From assembly GCF_016767715.1 (NCBI RefSeq), contig NZ_CP050145.1, positions 868,001 through 932,000 of the forward strand: 64,000 nt of DNA, written 5' to 3'. Numbering within the stretch: position 1 is the stretch's first letter; the number at the start of each line of letters is the position of its first letter. The notes below the pieces were generated by a model, which was not told the origin of the DNA, searched no databases, and saw nothing but the letters and a program-made list of their open reading frames with translations. The DNA comes from Mycobacteroides chelonae. Lineage in GTDB: Bacteria; Actinomycetota; Actinomycetes; Mycobacteriales; Mycobacteriaceae. Below are positions 33,020-42,463 of the stretch, in pieces. The translations under genes and the position numbers were made by a program.

Positions 33020-35365
33020 TTGTCTAAGCGACATCGGAAGTCATCCACAAAGGTCGTTGTCCAACGCACCGTGACCGCGGCGGGGGCCGTCGCCGCGACT
33101 GCCAGCTTGGCTTTCGTCGCGCCTACCGCGCAGGCCGCTGCGGCGGCACCGGACTACAAGGGTGCGGTCACCGACTATAAGAACGCACTCAATAACTACT
33201 TATCCGGGACTAATGCGATGGGGTCGGCGGTCGGGGGAGCGTGGAATCCCCTCGCGCAGGGATCCGGCGGATTGCTCCCGACGTTCGGCACGACCCTCAC
33301 GCACTCGAATCTGACCAAGATCGCAGATCTGCCCGATGTGCTGCGGAACCTCGCGAGCACCCCGCTCCCGACGGCTGTTCCCGGGGTCATTCCGGCCATC
33401 AAGATTCCCGGACAGGGTTTCGTCGATCTTCCGCTGCCGACGACCATTCCGGGTGCGAACCTGGTCAATGGTCTGGCCAACGCGCTGGACACCGTGTTCA
33501 ACAACCCGATCATTGGGCCGATCGTCGACCAGCTGCCGCCCCTGAGTGACATCGTCGACGGGCTGATTGCCGAGCAGGACAAGTTCACGGCGGGTTACAA
33601 CTGGCCGCTGTTGCAGGCCGGTGGCCTGACGACCATCACGAACACCTTTGTGCAGACGCCGAGCGGGCTCAACATCAAGATTCCAGCCTCGCTGGACCCC
33701 TTGGGGATCTTGCCTGATTCGGTTCGGATCCTGCCCGATGGCACCTTGCCCAACGTGACGGCCTGGGTCCCGATGGGCGCCGGCAACTACACGTTCCCAC
33801 TGGGAATGGAGACGGGGTGGTGGGCGACAGCACCCACCCTGGTCGTCGACGGCGGGGCGGTGAACGTTCCGCAGACCGTGCTGTCGATCCCGATGTGGGC
33901 CAACGGCATCAAGGCACCGCTTGGGCTGGGGCAAGCCGGTCAGTTCAACGCGCACGTTCTCATCCCGACGCAGAACGGCATCTACTCGCCGATCGGTACG
34001 ACGCTGTCGAACTTCTCCATTCCGATGCTCGGGCTCGGCATGACGAATCTCAACGTGACGACCGGAAACTACATTGGCACCAACGGATTCAACATCAACA
34101 ACGGGCAGAACGTCATGGTGTTGCAGACGCCGTTCTCTGGGGCGTTGCCGATACCGATCGTCTACTCGTTGGGTGGGTTCAACATGGGGACCGAGGGGAT
34201 GGGCTTTACTCTGCCATCGCTCTTCGGTGTTGGTCTCATGCCGACATTCCAGCTGGGAACGGCGCCCGGAGCCAATACATCTCTCGGAATCATCCCGCCA
34301 AACCTGATTCCGACGGGCGGCATTGTGCCCACCCAACTCATCACTGTGTCTGGCTTGATCAGCACGGCGCTCGGAATCCCTGACCCGACAGTCGAACTCG
34401 CCAAGGCTCTGACTCCGCTGTACAAGGGTCTGGTCACGCCCGTCATGACACCGATCTCGGACATGCTCACCGCGCAGTACGGGAATCTGTTCAATGGCGC
34501 GGCGTCGAACACCTTGCAGGCCTCCAAGTTCTACAAGGACGTGATGACGCAGCTCGCCAGCGTGATCAGTGCGGCTCCCGCACCGCTCTCGTCGCCGACG
34601 CCCAACACCTTGGCGGCCACCGATACGCCCGCACCGGCGGCTGCGCACGTCGAGGCTTCTGCGCCGGCGCAGAAACTGGGCGCTGCGACGGCACCTGAGG
34701 CCAAGCAGCTTGAGGCTCCGAAACTGGATCTCACCTCGAACCTCGTCGCCGCCAAGGACAAGGTTGTCGAGAAGGTCGCGCCGGCGCCGCTTTCCGCATC
34801 CGCGTCCAGCGCTTCGGAATTGAGTGCGACGCCGATCGGCGAAGCGGCAGCTCAACCTGCTGCCGCTGCCGCTCCCACGCCGGATGTCGCGAAAGAGGCC
34901 CCCAAGGCCGAGGCGAAGGAAGACTCGAAAGACAAGGAGAAGCCGGCGAAGCCGGTCGTCAAGGAGAAGCTGCAGGACAAGGTCGATAAGGCGAATAGTG
35001 CGCTCAAGGATTCGGCCAGCGGGTCGATCAAGCAGACGAGGGGTGCGATCACCTCTACGGTGACTAACACGATCGAATCTGCGACGTCTACTCAGTCTGA
35101 ATCCAAAGCTGCTGAGGCGAATAAGGATTCAGGCACGTCGTCGGTGACAAATGGCGACTCCGATAGCGGCAAGCATCATGAGGATTCTTCGGGTACGTCT
35201 AACAAGGTGAAGGTCAAGGTGGCTTCGCCCAGTGAGTCGGGTGGAAAGCATCGCGCGCCCGAGGCGTCATCCGGTGGTGGTTCGAGCGCGGGTGGTGGTT
35301 CGGAGGGTTCGGGTGCCCATGGAGGATCGTCGTCAAGTGCAGGAAAGCACTCGGCGAGCGACTAG
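33020..35365 (+). CDS. Large secreted protein with shared Ser/Gly/Lys/His C-terminal tail
   Basis: 781 residues. A basic N-terminus and signal peptide lead to a likely cleavage after TAQAAAAA (about residue 40). Residues ~45-510 are a hydrophobic, Pro/Gly/Asn-rich extracellular domain with many I-P-x-L/I-P segments and no recognised family. From ~515 the chain is Ala/Lys/Glu-rich and then Ser/Gly-rich, ending AGKHSASD. The last ~140 residues are almost identical to those of the protein at 44278, also at DNA level, and the end resembles the window's first gene. The TTG start follows aaaggagagg. A cell-wall or surface role is inferred. The stop overlaps the convergent glycosyltransferase stop. 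Confidence 0.8.
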   Translation: MSKRHRKSSTKVVVQRTVTAAGAVAATASLAFVAPTAQAAAAAPDYKGAVTDYKNALNNYLSGTNAMGSAVGGAWNPLAQGSGGLLPTFGTTLTHSNLTKIADLPDVLRNLASTPLPTAVPGVIPAIKIPGQGFVDLPLPTTIPGANLVNGLANALDTVFNNPIIGPIVDQLPPLSDIVDGLIAEQDKFTAGYNWPLLQAGGLTTITNTFVQTPSGLNIKIPASLDPLGILPDSVRILPDGTLPNVTAWVPMGAGNYTFPLGMETGWWATAPTLVVDGGAVNVPQTVLSIPMWANGIKAPLGLGQAGQFNAHVLIPTQNGIYSPIGTTLSNFSIPMLGLGMTNLNVTTGNYIGTNGFNINNGQNVMVLQTPFSGALPIPIVYSLGGFNMGTEGMGFTLPSLFGVGLMPTFQLGTAPGANTSLGIIPPNLIPTGGIVPTQLITVSGLISTALGIPDPTVELAKALTPLYKGLVTPVMTPISDMLTAQYGNLFNGAASNTLQASKFYKDVMTQLASVISAAPAPLSSPTPNTLAATDTPAPAAAHVEASAPAQKLGAATAPEAKQLEAPKLDLTSNLVAAKDKVVEKVAPAPLSASASSASELSATPIGEAAAQPAAAAAPTPDVAKEAPKAEAKEDSKDKEKPAKPVVKEKLQDKVDKANSALKDSASGSIKQTRGAITSTVTNTIESATSTQSESKAAEANKDSGTSSVTNGDSDSGKHHEDSSGTSNKVKVKVASPSESGGKHRAPEASSGGGSSAGGGSEGSGAHGGSSSSAGKHSASD

Positions 35366-35375
35366 AGGCGCACGG
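34941..35375 (+). repeat. Long direct DNA repeat, copy 1 (gene-tail repeat)
   Basis: Two blocks match copy 2 at 46787-47227: 34941-35070 (about 5 mismatches in 130 bases) and 35156-35375 (about 11 in 220). The match continues ten bases past the stop codon. The middle part differs. Confidence 0.88.
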
Positions 35376-36507
35376 CTCCCAGCACGATATCGGCGATCCG
35401 GGAACGGAACGCCTCGGGTGAGAATCCGCACGCCTGCGACCGGATGGCGCTGGTGTCGTAGTCGGCGGGGTTGAAGTCCCGCATCAGCTCGGCGAGCTGT
35501 GCTACGACGGCGTCATCCGGGCCGGCCTGTACGTGTTCACCGGTAATGCCGGGCTCCACGGTGTCCAGAGCACCTCCCGCGCCCAGCGCCAGGACCGGTG
35601 TTCCGCACGCCATTGCCTCGACGGGGACAATCCCGAAGTCCTCCACGCCGGGCATCAACAGGGCGCGGCATCGCCGGTACATGTCCAGGAGAACCTCGTC
35701 GGATGCGGCGCCGAGAAAGGTGGTCTCGGGTCCGGCGATTTCTTCCAGGTGATCGCGGAATCGTCCCTCGCCCAGCACCACCAGGCGGCAATTGGCCCGT
35801 TGGGCGGCCCGGATGGCCAGGTCCGCACGCTTATACGGAACGAGCCTGCCCGCACACAAATAGAAGTCCTCGCGGGCAATCGACGGATCGGGAGAGAACC
35901 TGTCGATGCGTACGGGTGGGCTGACCACTGTCGACGGCAGCCCCCACCAATCGCGAATCCGCTCGGCCACGGCATGCGAGTTGGCGATGACATGCGACAA
36001 GCGGGGTGCTGCTCGTAGTTCTCCTCGCCGCGCAAGGCTCCCCAATGCGGACAGGGCGATTCGTCCTGCCCGGCTTGCCATCTCGTGATCGCGGAATGCG
36101 CGATCCCATGCCCAGCGGGCCGGGCTGTGCACGTATGCGATGACGGGAGCCTCGGTGGCGAATGACGCCTGGGTGGCGAATGAGTGATGACTGATCAGCA
36201 CCGCGTCCAGGTCGTCGCCGAGTGGCAGCTTCCTCAGGGCGCTGGGAACCAGGGGAAGCAGTGGTGCGTGCGACCTGCGTCCGAGAGCACCGTAGGCATT
36301 GTCCAGCCAGGTACCCGAAATCGGCTCGTGCGGTGCACCGTCCGGCCGGCCGGCGGCCTCCATTACCTGCTGGCGACACCGGGGTTCCGTGATCGGCGCG
36401 AAGACTTTGGCCTGCGGCCAGGTCTTCATGAATTCGGCAACCACCAATTCCGAGCCGCCGAACTCGGTGAAACGTTCATGGACGATCGCTATACGCGATG
36501 AGTTCAT
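35362..36507 (-). CDS. Glycosyltransferase family 4
   Basis: 381 residues, GT-B fold. The N-terminal acceptor domain begins IAIVHERFTEFGGSELVVAE; the donor domain contains AGRLVPYKRADLAIRAA and the GT4 signature VEDFGIVPVEAMACGTPVLA with the catalytic Glu (about residues 290-310). It transfers a sugar from a nucleotide-activated donor to a lipid-linked acceptor in the cytosol by family. It is the promoter-distal gene of the minus-strand run 41692 to 35362. Its stop overlaps the stop of the convergent 33020 gene. Confidence 0.9.
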   Translation of the reverse strand: MNSSRIAIVHERFTEFGGSELVVAEFMKTWPQAKVFAPITEPRCRQQVMEAAGRPDGAPHEPISGTWLDNAYGALGRRSHAPLLPLVPSALRKLPLGDDLDAVLISHHSFATQASFATEAPVIAYVHSPARWAWDRAFRDHEMASRAGRIALSALGSLARRGELRAAPRLSHVIANSHAVAERIRDWWGLPSTVVSPPVRIDRFSPDPSIAREDFYLCAGRLVPYKRADLAIRAAQRANCRLVVLGEGRFRDHLEEIAGPETTFLGAASDEVLLDMYRRCRALLMPGVEDFGIVPVEAMACGTPVLALGAGGALDTVEPGITGEHVQAGPDDAVVAQLAELMRDFNPADYDTSAIRSQACGFSPEAFRSRIADIVLGAVRL

Positions 36508-36517
36508 AGTTCCCTCC

Positions 36518-37129
36518 TCAGCATCCGGGGGTCAGAAAGGCCTTGACGTAACTGCCGGACTGTCGGATGAACATCCACGACCAGAAGGCAACTCCGGAAG
36601 GAGTGGGACTAGCGACCATGGTGAGCTCCCCGTCGAAGCACTTTCCGACGATGTATCGAGCACGCGAGACGTGTGGTGTGAAGGTGATGACGATGATGTG
36701 ATGCCAACCGAATTCCTGTGCCTTGGAGCGTATTTCCTGGGCTTCGCCCTCGGTGGTCCAGGGGTCTGGGATGAAGCAACTGACCGTGAATGTGAAGTGG
36801 CCCTTGCAGTACTTGTCCATGTTGCGGTCATTGGCGCCGGTCGACTGTGCGATCAGCAGGTACGGTGCGTACCCGCGTTTCGCCAGATCCAGCCCGACGT
36901 CGAAGCGTTCGTAGGGAGTGCCGCCCAGCACGACGATCGCATCGGCGGGCCGTAGCGGATCGGTCTGCGGATGCATGTACACCCGCCATCCGGCCGTGAC
37001 GAACCCCGCCGTGAGCACGGCGATCGTGATCACGGCCAATAGGACTCGCCTGCGCCACCGTGGCCGGCGCTCGGGGGTAGGCACTGAGCGCTCATCGGTG
37101 GACGTCTCCGTGGCGTCAGTGGAGCTCAT
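36518..37129 (-). CDS. DUF218 (SanA/ElyC/YdcF-like) membrane protein
   Basis: 203 residues. A cytosolic basic N-terminus, one membrane helix (VLLAVITIAVLTAGFVTAGW, about 29-48) and an extracytoplasmic DUF218 domain: ADAIVVLGGTPYERFDVGLD, then YAPYLLIAQST, TTEGEAQEI and HHIIVITFTPHVSRA. DUF218 proteins such as SanA and ElyC act in envelope integrity and polyprenyl-carrier or polysaccharide metabolism. It overlaps the 3' end of the upstream glycosyltransferase gene by 14 bases, so it belongs to this glycan operon. Confidence 0.85.
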   Translation of the reverse strand: MSSTDATETSTDERSVPTPERRPRWRRRVLLAVITIAVLTAGFVTAGWRVYMHPQTDPLRPADAIVVLGGTPYERFDVGLDLAKRGYAPYLLIAQSTGANDRNMDKYCKGHFTFTVSCFIPDPWTTEGEAQEIRSKAQEFGWHHIIVITFTPHVSRARYIVGKCFDGELTMVASPTPSGVAFWSWMFIRQSGSYVKAFLTPGC

Positions 37130-38120
37130 CGGTGATCTCCTTGGCGCGGTCGACGTAGCGGTGGTATTCCTGCGTCACGCGAAGGTGGCCTGCCTCCGCG
37201 ATCTTGGCGGCTTGTGCCGGATGACGGGCACACCAGTGCAGGGCCTCGCCAAGTTCGGCCTCGTTGGAGAACAGCAGACATTCGGTTCCCTCGTTGAGCA
37301 GCTCGCTGTGTTCATCGGTGCGTTCCCCGACGAACAGCCCGCCGCACGCGGGTATTTCGAACGTTCGGCAGGTGTGGGTGTCACGGTTGTCCGAGTTCAG
37401 CAAGACCAGGTTCGCGGTGACGGACGCCACCGTGGTCGCGAAGTGATCGCCGTAGACGGCGCCACCGACCGTGGCCCCGGTGGCCTGCAGCGTGGGCGTG
37501 CGGCGCCAGCCCGGACCGCGAACCAGAAGATTCTTCCCATGCTCGTTGCCGAGTCGGGTGATCATGTCGGATCTGTCCGGGCGTCTGGCTCCGATGAACC
37601 CGACAAGATACTGCCGTGCAACCCGTTTGGCGCACGGACGATGCCACGCAGGGTCGTAGGCGCTGCGTACGAACTTCACCCGGCGCGCGCCTCGGTCGTG
37701 CAACTCGGTCACGTTGTGGCGTTTGGTGGTGACCACCAGATCCCACTCGCGTTCGTGCGCCAGGTAATCGGCCGTCGTGTTGTAGGGATTGCCGACATCA
37801 TCGGGGCTGTAGTGGACGCGGACTGCTGCCGGAACCTGGAGTAGTCGTGCCTGGTCCAGGTGGATCGATTTGAACCCGAAGAGCATGTCGGGAGTGAAAT
37901 CTCGCGCAATGGCATCGATCTGATCATGCACGGAGTTCTGCACCCAGGATGCCCTCCGGCGCATGGTCTTTGAGTACACCCAGGCCGGTGACAGCCTGGC
38001 AGGCAAGGTGACTCTGGTGGTGTCCACCACGACCACCTCATGGCCCGCCTGGCGGAATCCGTCCGCCATCGACCGGGCATTACTGCCCACCCAATCATCT
38101 CCGATAAAGAGGATCTTCAT
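37116..38120 (-). CDS. CgeB-like glycosyltransferase
   Basis: About 334 residues from ATG 38120 (MKILFIGDDWVGSNARSM), which overlaps the flippase stop as ATGA; the longer open frame upstream is inside the flippase gene. The sequence follows the CgeB-type group of GT-B enzymes: YSPDDVGNPYNTTADYLAHE, VVTTKRHNVTEL, VGFIGARRPDRSDMI, and the C-terminal FEIPACGGLFVGERTDEHSE with the sugar-nucleotide-binding Glu. The donor sugar is unknown. Confidence 0.85.
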   Translation of the reverse strand: MKILFIGDDWVGSNARSMADGFRQAGHEVVVVDTTRVTLPARLSPAWVYSKTMRRRASWVQNSVHDQIDAIARDFTPDMLFGFKSIHLDQARLLQVPAAVRVHYSPDDVGNPYNTTADYLAHEREWDLVVTTKRHNVTELHDRGARRVKFVRSAYDPAWHRPCAKRVARQYLVGFIGARRPDRSDMITRLGNEHGKNLLVRGPGWRRTPTLQATGATVGGAVYGDHFATTVASVTANLVLLNSDNRDTHTCRTFEIPACGGLFVGERTDEHSELLNEGTECLLFSNEAELGEALHWCARHPAQAAKIAEAGHLRVTQEYHRYVDRAKEITDELH

Positions 38121-39415
38121 CGCACAACACCCTCTTGCTCCGATTCGGCCTCGATGAGCACGCCTCGCTCCCGTCCTGCCAGGTGCCTGATTCGGGCCAG
38201 ATACCAAATGGCTACTCCGAATTCGGCGCCGATCACGCCGCCAATCAGTGCCCACACGGAGTGGCTCCAGGATGCTGCGATCAGCCCGGCCACCGACGCC
38301 GCTGTGCCTACCACCGACGCTACGAGGACACCATGCATGTCCTGACGTACCGGTAACAGCGCGGTGCTGATGTACGAGCTGATAGTGCTTGCCGGAAGAA
38401 TGAGAAGCTCGGCGCGCAGTAGGCCGACGGCCCCGAGGAACTCGCTTCCGAAAATGAGGTGAACTATCGGTGCGGCGAGCACCCAGAGTAGGGCTGCTGC
38501 GAGTATGGCCACCGCGACGGCGCCGCGTAATCCTTGCAAGCCGGTGCGCCAGAAGTGTTCGTGTCCACTGCGTTTCGCCATCCGGGGCAGCAGCACCAAA
38601 CCGATCATATCCAGGAGGGATTGCATGGCCCTGACCAGACGATCACTCGCCGAGAACAGGCCCAGCGACACGGCGTCGAGCATGGCGGAGTAGACGGCTG
38701 GTGCGCCTTGCCCGTATCCGGTGGTGAGAAGTCGTGAGGTGGCGATCGGCCAGCTGGTGCGGAGGATGTGGCCAGGTGCGTAGGGGCGACACAGCCCGCC
38801 GAAGTTGCGCAGACTGTCCCACCAGGTGCCGGCGACCGTCAGAACTGAGGAGCCCAGCAGGCACAACACCGCGGTGGACGCGTGTGGGGAATGCGGTAGT
38901 AGCACGATGAGAAGAACGAGGTAGGCGATGCGCCCGGAGCCTTGGTAAACCGCGGATGCGACAAACCGTCCCTGCCCAATGAGCAGCCAGTCGTCGGAGG
39001 TGGCCCAGAGCCCACCGGCGAAGAGTCCCAACAGAATCATGTGCACATACGGGGGCGCCCCCGCTATCCAGCCAACGCCGAACGCGGTGCCGAGCACGGC
39101 CAGGGTGATCAACCTCAGGGATAAGTAGTCGGTACGCACCTGCCGGAGTTCGGCGGGGGTGTCGCGAAGAGCGGGCACTTGAGCAGCGAGGAACGGTGTC
39201 ATGCCGAGGTCGACGACGATGGAGCCGAAGAAGTACGCGGCCATCCCCACCGCCAATAGCCCCATTCCCGCCGGGCCCAGAATTCGGGCGAGTAGAGGCA
39301 CGGTCGCGAATGTCACGACGTACTGGCCGTACTTGCCGAAGACAACGGCCCCGAAATCCCGGGCCAATCGCCATGCGCGGGGAAGCGTTGTGCTGTTTCG
39401 CGGTCCCCTAGGCAC
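38117..39415 (-). CDS. Polysaccharide flippase (Wzx/MATE-like, MVF-type)
   Basis: 432 residues, about 12 membrane helices and almost no soluble domain. The N-terminus FGAVVFGKYGQYVVTFATVP and LARILGPAGMGLLAVGMAAY is typical of Wzx-type oligosaccharide flippases. It should move a lipid-linked glycan from the cytosolic to the outer face of the membrane. It overlaps its neighbours on both sides (ATGA with the CgeB-like gene, 8 bases with the next glycosyltransferase). Confidence 0.9.
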   Translation of the reverse strand: MPRGPRNSTTLPRAWRLARDFGAVVFGKYGQYVVTFATVPLLARILGPAGMGLLAVGMAAYFFGSIVVDLGMTPFLAAQVPALRDTPAELRQVRTDYLSLRLITLAVLGTAFGVGWIAGAPPYVHMILLGLFAGGLWATSDDWLLIGQGRFVASAVYQGSGRIAYLVLLIVLLPHSPHASTAVLCLLGSSVLTVAGTWWDSLRNFGGLCRPYAPGHILRTSWPIATSRLLTTGYGQGAPAVYSAMLDAVSLGLFSASDRLVRAMQSLLDMIGLVLLPRMAKRSGHEHFWRTGLQGLRGAVAVAILAAALLWVLAAPIVHLIFGSEFLGAVGLLRAELLILPASTISSYISTALLPVRQDMHGVLVASVVGTAASVAGLIAASWSHSVWALIGGVIGAEFGVAIWYLARIRHLAGRERGVLIEAESEQEGVVR

Positions 39416-40592
39416 GGCGCCCTTCTAACGATGTAGTTGCGCGGCGGTTGAGGATTTGCGCGAGGAACGATGCGACGGTCTGTGCTGAGTCGGCGATATC
39501 GAATTTCCTGGCCCGAGACTGACCGGCTTGCGCCAATCGGATTCGAAGGTCACGGTCTTCGATGAGACGGTCGAGGGCATCGGTCAACTGATCGGCGCTA
39601 CCGGCGTCGACCAGCAGCCCATGAACTCCCGATTCGATAGCCTCGGCGGGGCCGCCGGGCTGGGTGGCGATGACTGCGCAGCCCGCGCGCAGCCCTTCGA
39701 CGACGACCTGCCCGAACGGCTCGGCGATGACCGAGCAATGCACCAGGATGTCGGCGGTGGACAGGATGTCGGAGGGGTCGTCGAGATGGCCGGTGAATGT
39801 CACGGGAAGCTGCAGTTCGCTTGCCAGGTCTTCTAATTCGGTTCGAAAAGAATCCTCGCCGAAGAAGGTGCCGCCGACGAGATACACGCGCCGAGGCTGA
39901 ATGCTGGTGTTGGCCAGCGCCCTGAGGAACACGTCTTGTCCCTTCCATCGCGTCAGTCTGCCGACAACGGCGACAACGGTCTCGGCGGGCGGGCGCTGGG
40001 GCGGGTGTTCTGTGTCCAGTGTCCGCAGAAAATCCAGCCCGGGGTAGGCCACGACGCCCGGGCACCGCCGCGGCCGGAGGGAGCTCTCGGTGGATCGGCT
40101 GTTGGCGATGTACCCGTCGGATACCATCATGCCGATCATTCGGATAAGGAATGCCAGTGTGGCACCGAAATATTCAGCTGATATCCGATCGTGAACGTGC
40201 CAAATCAAGGGAATCCGCGCTCGTTTGGCCGCAACGGCAGACATGATGAGAGCTTTTGTGCTCCCCGCGATCAGCACATCGGCTCCGTGCTCCCGCACGA
40301 CGGCTCCCAGATCCCACCCGAGCCGAACCAGTGCCGCGGCTCCAGTCAACCTGCGCAACCATCCGGAACCGTCAATGGTGACGCTTCGGCTATCGAAAGT
40401 GTTGGCCAACAATGATGTTTGTATGCCTTGGGACTTCATTGCGCTGACCATGGGGCCGTCTTCGGTGTAGATCACGGACGGTTCGACCGTGAACTCCGCG
40501 GGTACATTGCGTAGCGCCGACAGCAAGCGCGAAGTTGCGAGCTCCGCGCCGGAGGGCGCGGCCGTGTGGGCGACGAATACCGCCCGGATCAC
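39408..40592 (-). CDS. Glycosyltransferase family 4
   Basis: About 394 residues from GTG 40592 (VIRAVFVAHTAAPSGAELA), which overlaps the upstream stop as GTGA. GT-B fold: N-terminal IPLIWHVHDRISAEYFGA; donor domain VAVVGRLTRWKGQDVFLRAL and the GT4 signature AEPFGQVVVEGLRAGCAVIA. It probably acts on the same lipid-linked glycan as the neighbouring transferases. Alternative longer starts reach 40670 but overlap the upstream gene. Confidence 0.88.
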   Translation of the reverse strand: MIRAVFVAHTAAPSGAELATSRLLSALRNVPAEFTVEPSVIYTEDGPMVSAMKSQGIQTSLLANTFDSRSVTIDGSGWLRRLTGAAALVRLGWDLGAVVREHGADVLIAGSTKALIMSAVAAKRARIPLIWHVHDRISAEYFGATLAFLIRMIGMMVSDGYIANSRSTESSLRPRRCPGVVAYPGLDFLRTLDTEHPPQRPPAETVVAVVGRLTRWKGQDVFLRALANTSIQPRRVYLVGGTFFGEDSFRTELEDLASELQLPVTFTGHLDDPSDILSTADILVHCSVIAEPFGQVVVEGLRAGCAVIATQPGGPAEAIESGVHGLLVDAGSADQLTDALDRLIEDRDLRIRLAQAGQSRARKFDIADSAQTVASFLAQILNRRATTSLEGRRA

Positions 40593-41692
40593 GCGCTCAC
40601 CTCCGAATACACGGCATGGTGACGCTGCGCGGCAGCCGCCCAGGAGAACGACTCGGCATGTCGCCGGCACTGCTGCGCGCTCGGGAGCACGCCATCGAGT
40701 GCCGAGATGAGGCGCGCCCCAAGCGCTTCGGCGTTGTCGGATGGCACGATCAACGTGGGGTCCAGACCGCGTACCGCGTCGGGGAGTCCGCCACAGTCGG
40801 TGACCACGGCAGGCCTGCCGGTGGCTAAGGATTCGAGTGCGATCAATCCGAACCCCTCAAGAGCCACGGATGGTACGACGGTGAGGTCGGCAAGTGTGTA
40901 GAGCTGTGTCAGGGTGGGGTCGTCCACACGTCCGGTGAATTGGATGCTGTCGTCCAGACCCGCCGCTGACACCTGTGCTCTCAGAGCATTCTCGGCGGTG
41001 CCCGTGCCCACGATCATCAGGCAGGCATCTGGATGCGCGGATACGACGGCCGGCCACGATTCGATGAGGCGGTGAATTCCCATGCGGTGTTCGAGCCTGC
41101 GCACGCAGAGCACCGTGCGCCGCCCGGTGGGTGCCTCCAACGGTGGCAGCAGTCCGAATCGGTCGAGGTCGACCCCGGGTGGAATGACTTCGATGCGATC
41201 CGCCGGTATCCGATAGTCCTCGATCAGAACGTCTCGGAATCGATCCGACAGGACGATCATCCGCTCGGCGCCGGTGTACCGGAGGCGCTCCACGACGTAC
41301 TTGGCACGGGAACGGAAGGCTCCGGCTCCTGCGAACCTGCTTTCTGCCGCCCAGGGTCCGTGGAAGTGCACAACTAGGCGGCTGCGGGTGCGCCATCCGG
41401 TGGCCGACGGTCCATACAGGCAGAAGTGGCGATCAAGAATGCCGGGTTGTCGCAGCCCGGATCGATCGTTGAACGCGGTGAGAACCCGCGTTCGAGTGGA
41501 CCCGCCGGTGGCGCCCCAAGACCATCCACCGTCAGAGGGCACCCCGAACGCGGCGGCCGACAATTCAATGTTGTCCCGGTGGCGGAGCGCGGTGAACAGA
41601 TCGGTGAAGTACCGATTCAACCCGCCCGGCAACGAGGAGAACCACTCCGCGCCGGTCATGTGCACTCTGATGGGCGCCATATCAGGCCTCAT
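40589..41692 (-). CDS. Glycosyltransferase family 4
   Basis: 367 residues. VVHFHGPWAAESRFAG in the N-terminal half, then RTVLCVRRLEHRMGIHRLI and ALEGFGLIALESLATGRPAV as the GT4 donor-site signature (about residues 275-295). First gene of the minus-strand glycan run; its promoter lies in the 770-bp gap to the sugar-1-phosphate transferase. The start could be 41692 or the internal ATG at 41680 (MAPIRVHM). Confidence 0.9.
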   Translation of the reverse strand: MRPDMAPIRVHMTGAEWFSSLPGGLNRYFTDLFTALRHRDNIELSAAAFGVPSDGGWSWGATGGSTRTRVLTAFNDRSGLRQPGILDRHFCLYGPSATGWRTRSRLVVHFHGPWAAESRFAGAGAFRSRAKYVVERLRYTGAERMIVLSDRFRDVLIEDYRIPADRIEVIPPGVDLDRFGLLPPLEAPTGRRTVLCVRRLEHRMGIHRLIESWPAVVSAHPDACLMIVGTGTAENALRAQVSAAGLDDSIQFTGRVDDPTLTQLYTLADLTVVPSVALEGFGLIALESLATGRPAVVTDCGGLPDAVRGLDPTLIVPSDNAEALGARLISALDGVLPSAQQCRRHAESFSWAAAAQRHHAVYSEVSA

Positions 41693-42463
41693 CTCTGCTG
41701 CTGGCGATCTTTGCTATCGGTGACGGCTGCGGCATCGGTCCGACGTCGCGCGTCGTCCATCGCCGCGCATGTGTTCGCCGACATGCGTGGTCCGCCTTGG
41801 GGGCTCGGCCCCATCCCTCATGTTTGTTCAATGTTCAACCGACTCAACATGCACGTGCACGTGGCCGCCGATAGGTTCGTATCCATTGATGCTCATAATG
41901 CCTGAGTAGGCCAAACAATATTCCCGAGTAGCGCGATGCTCTTCGGATGCGAAATTCATGTGCGCACCGACGTCCGATGCACCTAGTTCATGCCGCCAGG
42001 CAGCCGACTCGTCTCTAGCCTGCAACACACCGTGGGTGCTCCGCAACCTGAGGCAGAGGTTTCGCTCATTGAAAGTTGGGTTTGGCCTTGCCTTTAATTT
42101 GCCCGCAACTAGCGGGTGTGTGGTGCTCGAGATAACGCTGTGGCAGACTAGGGCGGACGCGTTCCGCGTTGCCTGAATCATCCTGAACTGGTCATGTTAT
42201 GGAAATGTTACTTGCCGGTGAGCGTTGTGTGATTGGCGTGAAGATTAGCAATAGGTGGCGGTGGGAGATGTTTGTTAGATGATTCTTATTTCCCTGCAAT
42301 AAAACTTTCATTTGTGACGTTGCGACCCGTGAAGTAGCGTGACAGTCATCACGTGGCGTGTTTTTGGTCGTTATGGAAACCTCTACACGTAAATAGGTCG
42401 GGCTCAATTGCCTAAATCGTCCATACGAATCAGCCGATATGAACGAACGGGTCAAGTGCACTT
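41693..42463. other. Long divergent intergenic region of the glycan locus
   Basis: 771 bp. The part from about 42180 to 42440 is clearly A+T-richer than its surroundings, fitting a promoter region for both directions. A minus-strand frame at 41828-42181 (117 codons) has no recognisable features and was not called. No repeats or RNA were recognised. Confidence 0.55.

Noticed and set aside
33200..34855. Minus-strand open frame (551 codons) opposite the 33020 gene
   Set aside because: Arg/Gln/Gly-rich shadow translation; the plus strand has a signal peptide and a family relation.
41828..42181. 117-codon minus-strand frame in the glycan-locus intergenic region
   Set aside because: No ribosome site, family or coupling to a neighbour; composition fits non-coding promoter DNA.
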